This document shows, piece by piece, positions 15,844-24,213 of a DNA stretch of 64,000 nt. The stretch lies in assembly GCA_963665155.2 (NCBI GenBank), contig OY761986.2:1612001-1676000 (forward strand), in the 5' to 3' direction. Under the pieces are notes generated by a model. The model did not search any database, was not told the origin of the DNA, and saw only the letters and a program-made list of their open reading frames with translations. Both the position numbers and the translations under genes were made by a program. Source of the DNA: UBA1141 sp963665155 (GTDB taxonomy: Bacteria > Chloroflexota > Dehalococcoidia > Lucifugimonadales > UBA3495). Numbering within the stretch: the stretch's first letter is position 1; each line of letters starts with the position of its first letter.

Positions 15844-16473
15844 CTATCTATTCTCTGGGGATAGGTGGGAGGTGGAATTATAGCTGGTCAAGCGGCGGCC
15901 CCGCTGGTCAATTTCCACCGTGCAGATGGAGCTCAAGCTAAGGGACATGCGGTGGAAGTTGGAAAGGGGCATACCCAGTATTTTGCCGATCAGGGACCTA
16001 ATGGCAAAGTTGTGGGAGACCAATACCAACGTTTCATCCGGCGTTTCTGCTTGCAGGTGAATTTGCTCCAGCTTCAGTAACGAATTCCATACCCGGTCTT
16101 GAAGCTCCACCAAGGTCTCGCCGTTGGGCATACCGACGGTGGCCGGGTCATCCCGCCATGCGGCATAAACTTCCGGCCAACCGGAGCGCATTTCTTCCCC
16201 GGTAACCCCTTCCAAGTCGCCAAGGCTCAACTCTTGGAGGCCTGGCACCTGTTCCACCGCATTGCCGCTTATACTGGATATTTCCTGGGCAACCTGCATG
16301 GTGCGGCTTAAAGGACTGGAATACACCACCGAATGTTTCCATCCCGCCACAGTCTGAGCCGTTTCCTTGGCTTGGGCTAAGCCCCGGCTATTCAGGGCAA
16401 TGTCGCGTTGGCCCTGGAATTTGCCCAGTTTGTTCCACTCGGTTTCCCCATGACGTACCAGCACCAATTTCAT
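15844..16473 (-). CDS. Histidine phosphatase family protein (phosphoglycerate mutase-like)
   Basis: The 209-residue protein opens MKLVLVRHGETEWN with the catalytic histidine H8 in the RHGE motif, and later has the SPLSRTMQVA and second-histidine VSHNFAIRSL text typical of the cofactor-dependent mutase/phosphatase branch (GpmB, CobC, broad-range phosphatases). The substrate cannot be assigned from sequence. Its ATG shares one base with the stop codon of the preceding CNNM gene (TAATG), so the two are translationally coupled, and tilS follows 7 bp downstream. Confidence 0.88.
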   Translation of the reverse strand: MKLVLVRHGETEWNKLGKFQGQRDIALNSRGLAQAKETAQTVAGWKHSVVYSSPLSRTMQVAQEISSISGNAVEQVPGLQELSLGDLEGVTGEEMRSGWPEVYAAWRDDPATVGMPNGETLVELQDRVWNSLLKLEQIHLQAETPDETLVLVSHNFAIRSLIGKILGMPLSNFHRMSLSLSSICTVEIDQRGRRLTSYNSTSHLSPENR

Positions 16474-17804
16474 TAGCCGCTTCCATCCTGTGAGCCGTTC
16501 TCCATACCGTCTTGGGCGTTTTGGAACCGGCGCAACTCAACCTTATCAATCCTCACACCATCCATGGCTTTGACCGTTAGCCGGATATTGTCAATTTCTA
16601 CAATGTCGCCTTCGTCCGGGATCCGGCCCAGTGTGTCCAAAATGAAGCCAGCCACTGTTTGATAGCTACCCTCTGGCAGGCCAACCCCCAGTTCATCGTT
16701 AATCTCTACTATCCCTGCTGCGGCGTCCACGCGATAAGTGTCCTCGTCCAACGGTACGAAAGCCTCTTCCGGTATGACGCCTTCCTCGCTCACTTGACCG
16801 ACAATGATTTCCAGCAGTTGCTTTAAAGTCGCCAAGCCAGCGATACCGCCAAACTCATCCACGGTCAGAACGAGGCCAAAGCCGCTTTGCTGCATTTCGC
16901 CGAAGGTGCTGCTGACGGATTTTGTTTCCGGCACAAAGTAGGCCGGGCGCAAGAGTTCGGTGATGCTGCTTTGCAGGTTGATTTGATGTCGGCCCAATGC
17001 AAGCAATACGTCCTTTATGGCAAGAATCCCGATAATGTTCTCGGTGGTGCCGGAATAAACCGGGAAGCGGGTATGGCGGTGCTCCATGTAAATCGGCAAA
17101 AACTCTTCCAGGGTCGTTCCTTGCTCCACCCAAACGATCTCCGGTCGGGGCGTCATAATCTCGTGAACCTGACGGTCGCCGAACCGGAACACCTTCTCCA
17201 ACAGCGCCGCTTCTTCAAGCTCAACAGTTCCAGACTGCGCGCCAGCGGCAATCAACGTGCGGATTTCTTCTTCGCCCATTTGAGGTAAACCGCCACCGAT
17301 ACCTAAAAGCCTGTTGATGGTCGAAGTGAATGCTTGTAATACGCCGACGGCGGGAGATAACGTCGTACCCACCACGTTTAGGGGACGGGATAGCGCAAAT
17401 GCTACCCTTTCTGAGCGGTGCCAAGCGATGGTCTTGGGTATGGCCTCGCCAAAAATTAGCAGGATCAGAGTAACTCCGAAGGTGGCGATCAATATCGCCT
17501 GGTAGTTGTTGCTGCCTATCAGGCTGACAGCCAAAGCAGTGCCCAAAACTGCCATTGCGGTGTTGACCAAGTTGTTGCTCAATAAAACTGTGGCCAAGAA
17601 TTTTTCCGGGCGCTGCAAAATTCGATTTACCCTGTTCGCCCCCGGGGTACCGATGCTGACCAGATGCATTAGACGCGGCCTGGGAAGGGCTATAAAGGCG
17701 GTCTCTGATGCCGAAAAAAACGCAGACCCTGCCAGGCATACAAGCAGCAGGATCAGCCTCAATAAATCAGCGGTATCCATTGACCCAAGCACCTCCAAAT
17801 CCAT
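16473..17804 (-). CDS. CNNM/CorC (hemolysin C) family transporter with CBS pair
   Basis: The protein has four parts: an N-terminal CNNM (DUF21) membrane domain with several hydrophobic segments (residues 12-190), two CBS domains (MTPRPEIVWVEQGTTLEEF... and the second near 275-330), and a C-terminal CorC/HlyC domain. The family is linked to magnesium or cobalt efflux. Two starts are possible. The ATG at 17804 lies inside a 48-bp tandem repeat. The ATG at 17780 (MDTADLLRLILL) has GGAGGTG at 9-base spacing and I prefer it, giving 435 residues. An upstream reading frame overlaps this start (see 17767-17877). It heads the CNNM-phosphatase-tilS operon. Confidence 0.9.
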   Translation of the reverse strand: MDLEVLGSMDTADLLRLILLLVCLAGSAFFSASETAFIALPRPRLMHLVSIGTPGANRVNRILQRPEKFLATVLLSNNLVNTAMAVLGTALAVSLIGSNNYQAILIATFGVTLILLIFGEAIPKTIAWHRSERVAFALSRPLNVVGTTLSPAVGVLQAFTSTINRLLGIGGGLPQMGEEEIRTLIAAGAQSGTVELEEAALLEKVFRFGDRQVHEIMTPRPEIVWVEQGTTLEEFLPIYMEHRHTRFPVYSGTTENIIGILAIKDVLLALGRHQINLQSSITELLRPAYFVPETKSVSSTFGEMQQSGFGLVLTVDEFGGIAGLATLKQLLEIIVGQVSEEGVIPEEAFVPLDEDTYRVDAAAGIVEINDELGVGLPEGSYQTVAGFILDTLGRIPDEGDIVEIDNIRLTVKAMDGVRIDKVELRRFQNAQDGMENGSQDGSG

Positions 17805-17877
17805 CTAACCGAGGTGCCTTCATATCCATGACAGTGGCACCTCCATATCCATCTAACTGAGGCGCCTTCATATCCAT
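17767..17877 (-). CDS. Possible upstream ORF of 16-residue repeats overlapping the CNNM start
   Basis: A 36-codon frame begins at 17877 with ATG preceded by GGAGGTG at 8 bases, encodes MDMKAPQLDGYGGATV and a second near-copy of it, and stops at 17767-17769, 14 bases past the preferred CNNM start at 17780 and in another frame. Each 48-bp repeat carries its own GGAGGTG plus ATG. Overlap of this sort can couple or limit translation of the downstream gene. It may equally be a by-product of repeat expansion with no function. Confidence 0.35.
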   Translation of the reverse strand: MDMKAPQLDGYGGATVMDMKAPRLDGFGGAWVNGYR

Positions 17878-17907
17878 GACCCTGGCACCTCCATATCCAT
17901 CAAAACA
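17789..17907. repeat. 48-bp tandem repeat, about 2.5 copies, duplicating a translation start region
   Basis: The anchor gcacctcc recurs at 17789, 17837 and 17885, exactly 48 bp apart. Copies differ at a few bases. On the minus strand each copy holds GGAGGTG followed 8-9 bases later by ATG. The unit length is a multiple of three, so the overlapping frame survives copy-number change. Confidence 0.9.
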
Positions 17908-18175
17908 CCCAATCCTTGGTTGAATCGTCGGCTTTGGGATTGGTTTAGCGACTAGTATAGGAATTACTGAACAACTCTGCGGACACATGTGTTTCAAGGG
18001 CTGTGAAACGATGATAGCATCGGCCCTTCCTGAGTGCAAAGTTGACGCCCGCCACACTCGAACCATATGATGAAATCACCCCGAATTATCGTAAAAAGTT
18101 CCCAATATTAGTTTCCATTGGAAATTCCCGCTGGCGGCGCCCGAAAGGCTGAACGCTGGCGGATGAAGGCTAAAA

Positions 18176-19213
18176 ATGGCCATCAACATTCTGGGTATCG
18201 AAACGTCTTGCGACGAGACAGCTATTGCTGTGGTTACCGACGGCAAACGTTTACGGTCCAACATTATCGCCTCTCAAGTGGAGCTTCACTCCCAATACGG
18301 CGGCGTGGTGCCCGAAGTCGCTTCTCGCCAGCACGTGCGAGACTTGGTACCGGTGCTGGAGCAAGCCGTTAACGCCAGCGGCTTGAAAATGAAGGACTTG
18401 GACGTTGTTTCCGTTACTTATGGGCCAGGGTTGGCCGGGTCATTGATTACGGGACTAAATGCGGCGAAAGCCATCTCTTTTTCTTTGGGCATCCCACTAA
18501 TCGGCGTCAATCATCTGGAGGGGCACATCTATGCCTCTTGGTTGGGGGAACTCGACCCCGCCCAAGACCCTGGGTTTCCGCTGGCCTGCCTAATTGCCTC
18601 CGGCGGTCACACCGACTTGTTGCTAATGGAAGGCCATGGCGATTACCGGTTATTGGGGCGAACCAGGGACGATGCGGCAGGCGAGGCTTTCGATAAAGCC
18701 GCGCGGATCCTGGGCCTGGGTTTCCCGGGAGGTCCCGAAATACAACGGGTTTCCACTGGCGCTGATAGCAGCGAACACCTCCCAAGAGCATGGATGGGCG
18801 ACACGCTGGATTTTAGTTTCAGCGGTGTGAAGACCGCATTGCTGCACCTGGCCCAGAAAAAGGGGGTTTACCCTGCGGAAAACAGCCCTTTGAGCCCAAA
18901 AGAAACCGCAGATACGGTGAGGAACCTGGCCGGTGCGTTTCAGGAATCGGTGGTGGACGTAATGTCGGCCAAACTGATAAAAATGGCCGCCAAATACTGT
19001 GCTAAAGGTCTGGTTTTGGCTGGCGGTGTGGCCGCCAACGCTCATCTACGGGAGGAGATCACCCGACGCTCTCCTTTGCCGGTCATCATACCCGCGCCAG
19101 TGCTGTGCACCGACAATGGAGCAATGATTGCGGCTTGCGCTTATCAGCAGTTCAAAAGGGGCGAACAGTTCGGCTTGGAGTTGGACATCGATCCCGGCCT
19201 TCCATTGGGTTGA
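18176..19213 (+). CDS. tsaD: tRNA N6-adenosine threonylcarbamoyltransferase
   Basis: TsaD, with TsaB and TsaE, transfers threonylcarbamoyl to A37 of ANN-decoding tRNAs. The 345-residue protein opens with the family text MAINILGIETSCDETAIAVV, has the metal-binding pair H113 and H117 in NHLEGHIYAS, then SGGHT, LAGGVAANAHLR and the CTDNGAMIAACA motif. Length matches bacterial TsaD. tsaB and tsaE are not adjacent. It is divergent from the CNNM operon. A 16-bp duplication spans its stop codon. Confidence 0.97.
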   Translation: MAINILGIETSCDETAIAVVTDGKRLRSNIIASQVELHSQYGGVVPEVASRQHVRDLVPVLEQAVNASGLKMKDLDVVSVTYGPGLAGSLITGLNAAKAISFSLGIPLIGVNHLEGHIYASWLGELDPAQDPGFPLACLIASGGHTDLLLMEGHGDYRLLGRTRDDAAGEAFDKAARILGLGFPGGPEIQRVSTGADSSEHLPRAWMGDTLDFSFSGVKTALLHLAQKKGVYPAENSPLSPKETADTVRNLAGAFQESVVDVMSAKLIKMAAKYCAKGLVLAGGVAANAHLREEITRRSPLPVIIPAPVLCTDNGAMIAACAYQQFKRGEQFGLELDIDPGLPLG

Positions 19214-19236
19214 GCTACCTTTGGGTTGAGCTACCT
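19205..19236. repeat. 16-bp tandem duplication across the tsaD stop codon
   Basis: Two perfect copies of ttgggttgagctacct at 19205-19220 and 19221-19236; the first contains the tsaD stop (19211-19213). Confidence 0.93.
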
Positions 19237-19350
19237 TGGATGCTGGTGCGGCCCTTGGACTAAGACACTTGGGAGGCTGGTTCTTACGGTAACTCCAGCA
19301 TCAGTCAGACTAGGCATCAGTCTTCCCGGCAACTCGGTTAGAACTGAAGG

Positions 19351-19968
19351 TTAATCTTCCCATAGGAATGCGTCGTGCCCATTGGGGGAGAAGCGGGAAG
19401 CAAACACCGAATTGATTACTAGCTGCAACTCTTGCCCGGCACGCTTCCCCCTATAAGGGAAGGCGAAACTCCAGTTATTACCTTGGAAAGTCACCGAACC
19501 GTCTTCCGTGGCGAAGTAGTATCTAGCCACCAATGCCACGCTCGCCACTGCAATCAACAGGATCAGGAACGGCACCACGTCCATATTGATCACTGCGATG
19601 GACGGACCTTCCACGCGTCCTGTTATCCAATAGGCTACCGCCAGGTATAGCAGGATTGCACCTAGGGCGAGAAAGATGCCTTGGGCAATGGAAGCGGAAC
19701 TCCGGGTGCGGGCTTTCAACGCAATACCCTGCAGCTCGCTGACGGGTAGCATGTAGGTCTCGTTGCGGCCTTCATTGCGGCAAAAGGCCAAGACCCGGTG
19801 ATTCGTGGCAACCAGCAACTGACCGTTGTCAGCCGGATTCTGGGTAAGCCCTAACTCGGGGGAAAAGATGTGATCTATTGTTTCCCCGGGCAGCAACTCT
19901 ACATTGCGCACATGGCTTGTGCCGTTTTGGTTCGATTTGGAGCCGTTGAACACACCCTTCCTCCGCAA
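19351..19968 (-). CDS. Two-pass membrane protein of unknown function with an N-terminal PH-like domain
   Basis: I do not recognise a named family for this 205-residue protein. Residues about 22-88 (VELLPGETIDHIF..., VATNHRVLAFCRNEG, YMLPVSELQGIAL) look like the small PH-like or bacterial GRAM-like beta domain often found on membrane proteins, where a promoter-proximal domain text of the form ATNHRVL is common. Two hydrophobic helices follow at about 96-116 and 130-151, then a second beta-like stretch (DGSVTFQGNNWSFAFPYRG). The start at 19968 is followed by an 18-residue polar tail that may not be translated. It is divergent from the repetitive gene at 20099. Confidence 0.6.
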   Translation of the reverse strand: MRRKGVFNGSKSNQNGTSHVRNVELLPGETIDHIFSPELGLTQNPADNGQLLVATNHRVLAFCRNEGRNETYMLPVSELQGIALKARTRSSASIAQGIFLALGAILLYLAVAYWITGRVEGPSIAVINMDVVPFLILLIAVASVALVARYYFATEDGSVTFQGNNWSFAFPYRGKRAGQELQLVINSVFASRFSPNGHDAFLWED

Positions 19969-20733
19969 CTAATACTACCACAACCTTTTCTAAACGTTCC
20001 GAACAATTTGATAGATATCAGTGGCTTTCTACTCTCTTGACATTAATCGGCCATTCATAGAAAGTGAATGAAAAGTAGCCCAATATACAGGGTATTTCAT
20101 GTCATGGGTTGAAGAGGCGGACCTACCGGATCTGCCCGAAATATTCAAGTCAATTTCGTCAAACAGTCAAACTCTGGAAATTGTGGAGCGGCTGAATGAG
20201 GGCATTGCCTTTGGTAGTTCCGCATTGACCCGAGCCCAAGAAGAAGCCATTGCCACCACCGTCTCGGTGGCCAACCGCTGCCGCTACGGTGCGTTGACTC
20301 ACGGTAGTTTTTTCCGCAAGCACTCTAGAGATTCAGATACAGCCAGCCAATTGCTGACCTGTCTGAAGCAGACCAAGCCATGCTTGAATTTTCGGCTAAA
20401 GTGACGCTGGAGCCGGGGAGTTTGACCGAGCAGAACGTGGATGAGCTTCGTGAAGTGGGTTTCGATGATGATCAGATCGTGTCAATCGTGCTGGTCACGT
20501 GCTTATTCAACTTTATGAACCGCATCGCCAGCAGCTTGGGTGTTGACGTACCTACGCCCTTTGTTCGTTCCGTAGCAGGCTGGCTCACCGGTCCGGCGGT
20601 CGAGGAATCCTGGTTGCTGGGTCAAGATGCCGGTCTTAAGCCAGGAAATCTCAGTTGGACCAGTCTGGAAAAAGCCCTGAGCGTCCTATCAAAGCCTATT
20701 GCTCCCCAAAGCGCCAGCTTAGAGACGCAAGCG

Positions 20734-21201
20734 GTACCCGAACCTACGGTTAGCACCCCGGTAGCATCCTTGCCTGAAACTGCGGTTAGCATCCCGGTAG
20801 CTTCCGTACCAGAAATTGCGGTTGGAGCACCAGAAGCATCCGTACCCGAACCTGCGGTTAGCACCCCGGTAGTTTCCCTACCAGAAATTGCAGTTAGCGC
20901 CCCGGTAGCATCCGTACCCGAACCTGCGGTTAGCGCCCCGCTAGCGTCCGTGCCCGAACCTACGGTTGGCACCCCGGTAGCGTCCGTGCCCGAACCTGCA
21001 GTTGGCACCCCGGTAGCATCCGTGCCCGAACCTGCAGTTGGCACCCCGGCAGCTTCTGTGCCAGAAATTGCGGTTAATACCCCGGTAGCATCCGTACCCG
21101 AAACTGCGGTTAGTACCCCGGCAGCTTTCGCACCCGAAACTGCGGTTAGTACCCCGGTAGTATCAGTGCCGGAAACTGCGGTTGGAGCACCAGAAGTATC
21201 A
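20734..21201 (+). repeat. 36-bp coding repeat, 13 units (12-residue Pro/Val repeats)
   Basis: Thirteen consecutive 12-codon units of consensus VPEPAVSTPVAS run without gaps. Variation is mostly at the third and fourth residues (P/T/I A/T) and at S/G/N before TP. The run predicts an extended flexible rod or linker. Confidence 0.93.
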
Positions 21202-21947
21202 GTGCAATCAATAGAAGTACCTGAGTTCGTACCTTCCGCAGAACCCTTGCCGCAGGCGGACTCCTGTGCTGACACAGTCGAAGCCGAGTTCCATCCTCAG
21301 AGCGAACCATCAGAGGCGGGCGCTGACGACGATATCAATCCCAGTGCTCCCACGAGTGAAGCGCACGTGCCGAACGTTGCCTCAAGCAGTTATGTCATCC
21401 TACCTGGTGCCGCGACCCAAGACTTCTTGCTGAAGGTCACACCGCTCAATTCAGCAGCGGTTACTCCATCAAGCGGAGAACCCGCTTCAGAGGTTGCCTC
21501 AAAACATAATTCCATCCCCAGCGGTGCCGCGACTCAGGAGTTCTTGCTTAAGGTCGCCTCTCTAAATACCGTCGCCGACGCGACTCCAACTAGGGAGATT
21601 CTAACGGAGCCCCCGCCTGCGGATTCCGCGAACATGGATTCTGGAGCCACGGTTCCTGCGCCCATAGAACAGCCAAATGCTGGCTTCGCCCAGGTCGAAG
21701 GAACCCCTCAAAACGACATCGACGCCTTAGTCACGTCGGATGAATCACTGGCACCCGCGCCGGTTAAGATTCAGGACCATAGTCACGATCTTCCGAGGCT
21801 ATTTGTTCCGCCGAGCGGTCCGCCGGGCGGTCCACCAGGAGGTCTGCCAGAATACCTGCGGACTGATAAGCCTTTGGACGGCGCCTCAAACACCGTCGCC
21901 GTACCCGAGGTTCCGCAGGAATTCGCGCCAGCACAAGCGCCTTCTCA

Positions 21948-22660
21948 TGACGCGCCGGTCCCACCCGCGGCCCCCCTGATTATGCCGGACTTCGCTCAGG
22001 TCGAGGAGATTCAAACAGACGCCCTGGACACGTTGTCCCAACCGGAAGAATTACCCGAAGCCCCGCCGACTGAAGAGGTTTTCGATGAAGCGCCAAGCCC
22101 CGTAATCTCACCGGAGGTTCCGCAGGTCTTCCCCCAAGCCAACGGGATTTCTCATGACGCACCGGTCCCACCGGCGGCACCCGTGATTACGCCGGACTTC
22201 GCTCAGGTTGAGGGGATTCTTCAAGACGCCATGGAAGCCCTAGCCTAACCGGAAGATTCTTCGTCATTGTCGCTGGTTGAAGAGATTTTTGAAGATGCTC
22301 CAAGCCCCATCGACTCGCCCGTGATTACGCCGGACTTCGCTCAGGTCGAGGAGATTCTTCAAGACGCCGTGGACACCTCGGCCCAACCGGAAGATTCTTC
22401 GTCATTGTCGCTGGTTGAAGAGCTTTTTGAAGACACACCAAGCCCCGTAATCTCACCGGAGGTTCCGCAGGTCTTCCCCCAAGGCAACGCGCTTTCTCAC
22501 GACGCACCGGTCCCACCGGCGGCGCCCGTGATTACGCCGGACTTCGCTCAGGTCGAGGAGATTCATAAAGACGCCCCGGAAGCCCTAGCCCAACCGGAAG
22601 ATTCTTCGTCAATGTCGCTGGCTGAAGAGCTTTTTGAAGACGCTCCAAGCCCCGTAACCT
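21948..22660 (+). repeat. Longer coding repeats (HDAPVPPAAPVITPDFAQVE and QPEDSSSLSLVEEL modules)
   Basis: The module HDAPVPPAAPVITPDFAQVE appears near 21948, 22153 and 22498, with a partial copy at 22321. Each is followed by an acidic QPED...VEELFEDAPSPV stretch. Near-identical DNA between copies implies recent duplication, and comparison of copies exposes the CAA to TAA change at 22246. Confidence 0.85.
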
Positions 22661-23480
22661 CACTCGACGATTCGCCTTCCTTAGACCAGGATGATGAGCC
22701 TGCTCAAGACGCAATCAATTCCGTAGTATCGCCCGAAGACTCAGAGGACGAATCGGTAGAGCCTGCAAGGGACGCCCAGCGTCAGGCCACTATTCAGTTA
22801 CAGCAATTTATGCCGGAATGCTGTGCGGTAGGGAAAGAACAGGCTTGCACTGCACGGGATCTCTACTTGGCTTATCTAATGTGGTGCGACCAGAACCTGA
22901 TCCCGCCAATGCTCCAGCGAAACTTCGGATTGGGCTTGACCCAATTGGGGTTCCAGCGCCGCAGGCGCAGCCACGGACAACACTGGTGGCTGGGCATCAG
23001 TGTTAACGCCGGGGCAATGGGTAAAATGGCTGCCTGAGCTAAACGGCGCTAATTTGCGCCCGGCATTCGGTATCCTTCTCATGTGTTGGAGTTGGTAAAT
23101 TAAATTTCGCTTGATTCGGCTCGCGCATGGACGAGCGTTCCAACCGAAGACAATCTAGAAACTCGGACGGAAACCCCGATTCTCCCCAAGCCGTCGTTTT
23201 CTTAACGTCGATTATCGAAGTAACAGTTGGTTATTGAAACGTATTACATATACTATTATACGGGCAATCGACTGGAATACGTCTGCTTGGCGTAGCGCGA
23301 AACCCGGCCAATGGCTTTCCGGCCAGACCTCTAGGGCCTCTATTTTACCTATCTACAGCGTCACTAGTTATCTATCCACACCACAGACAAACGAATTCCG
23401 CTATTCCATGCCGGATTACCCAGGGCAATCGCGTTTTAAATGTAGGAGCAGATACCGACCGTGTTGAGGAATTCGGCTGG

Positions 23481-23638
23481 CATGGCGTCCTATCCGTCTT
23501 TCCGGCCTTCGAGTTTGTGAATTAATTCTATTTAGAGACAGATTACGCCGACACTCAGGCACGAAATCGGTCACCTAGGTGGTTTCCTGGCTATACATTC
23601 ACAAACTCGAAGGCCGGAAAGACGGATAGGACGCCATG
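23481..23638. repeat. Perfect 42-bp inverted repeat with a 74-bp spacer
   Basis: Positions 23481-23522 and 23597-23638 are exact reverse complements (inner text such as cgtctttccggccttcgagt). The outer bases on both sides do not pair, so the arm ends are sharp. The whole unit is 158 bp. It could be a miniature transposable element, a hairpin RNA gene, or a product of an inverted duplication. No transposase is near. Confidence 0.93.
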
Positions 23639-23704
23639 TTCAAGGGGCGACTTACTCCAAATACGAATAATTAGACGCGATTGCCTTGGGATTACAGGCT
23701 TACG

Positions 23705-23733
23705 TTGACACCAATGTGTCCTTGTGGTACGGT
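23705..23733 (+). promoter_or_regulatory. Candidate promoter of the T-box/ilvB transcript
   Basis: A perfect TTGACA (23705-23710) is followed after 17 bases by TACGGT (23728-23733), a poor -10 element. It lies about 150 bases before Stem I of the T-box. The -35 box and spacing fit; the -10 box is weak. Confidence 0.35.
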
Positions 23734-23884
23734 TTTTTGAAAGCTGTGATGGAGACGAGTAGCTAGGGTGGGCGCAAAGCGAGCCTGGTACGGTGGAAGC
23801 AGGCGCGTCGAACTTAGAACAAAATCCCTCCGGAGCTGCCAGCTGAAGCATTTCCCGACCAGGTAGAAATTAGCTAGTTAAAAT

Positions 23885-24045
23885 TAGGTCGGAGAACAAG
23901 TAAGCCAGGCCGGGCTCGTCGCCCGTTAGAAACGACGGGGCATGTTTGTGCCCTGCTTGAGAGTTCCCGGCGAAAAAGTCGGGATAAATAGGGTGGTACC
24001 GCGGGGTTAATTGACTCCCGTCCCTATATGGGGACGGGTTTTTTG
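23885..24045 (+). promoter_or_regulatory. T-box riboswitch upstream of ilvB, probably leucine-specific
   Basis: The hallmark agggtggtaccgcgg (23991-24005) is a near-perfect T-box sequence. It is followed by a terminator stem (cccgtccc at 24018-24025 with ggggacggg at 24031-24039) and six T. Stem I can be drawn: GAAC and CAAG on the 5' side pair with GTTC and CTTG on the 3' side, with the AGTA specifier-loop motif at about 23900. The 3' side of that loop reads CTT (23957-23959) followed by a purine, a leucine codon. T-boxes sense uncharged tRNA and allow read-through when the amino acid is scarce, here fitting a branched-chain synthesis gene 170 bases downstream. The specifier assignment is inference. 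Confidence 0.93.
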
Positions 24046-24213
24046 TTTGCCTAAAACCGGCGGCACTCCAATGGCCCTTCTCGGCAGGGGATATCCGAGA
24101 CTCACGCATGAGATTGGGACGATTGGAGACACAAGTCGAAAACGTACCAGGGCTTTTTTATTCGCTGCGCCGGACTTCGGGACCCGGAAGGCGGACCCGA
24201 ATTCGGACTATCG

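Larger units (their letters stand above)
20099..23037 (+). pseudogene. Interrupted chimeric gene: AhpD-like domain, long Pro/Val-rich repeats, primase D5-type C-terminal domain
   Basis: Three reading segments form one ancestral gene. Residues from 20099 match an AhpD-like peroxidase-related (carboxymuconolactone decarboxylase) domain up to about 20350; there a one-base shift moves the frame, and the second segment carries on the same domain (ADLSEADQAMLEFSAKVT, DELREVGFDDDQI). The AhpD CxxC motif reads CRYG, so its second cysteine is gone. A 13-copy 12-residue repeat follows (20734-21201), then longer Pro-rich repeats. At 22246-22248 a TAA replaces the CAA found at the same place in a sister repeat (near 22588). 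The frame then continues to 23037 and ends in a domain (ECCAVGKEQACTARDLYLAY, QRNFGLGLTQLGFQRRR) like the winged C-terminal domain of phage/plasmid primases. Decay, sequence errors or read-through are all possible. Confidence 0.7.
23038..23884. other. Long noncoding stretch between the repetitive gene and the T-box leader
   Basis: About 850 bases without a supportable gene; all reading frames are short and lack family resemblance. It contains the 42-bp inverted repeat (23481-23638) and a candidate promoter for the T-box transcript at 23705-23733. Taken with the broken gene to its left, the stretch could be a decayed or transferred segment. Confidence 0.5.

Noticed and set aside
20734..21201. 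The 36-bp coding repeats as a CRISPR-like array
   Set aside because: Units abut directly with no spacers and keep the reading frame, so they are a protein repeat.
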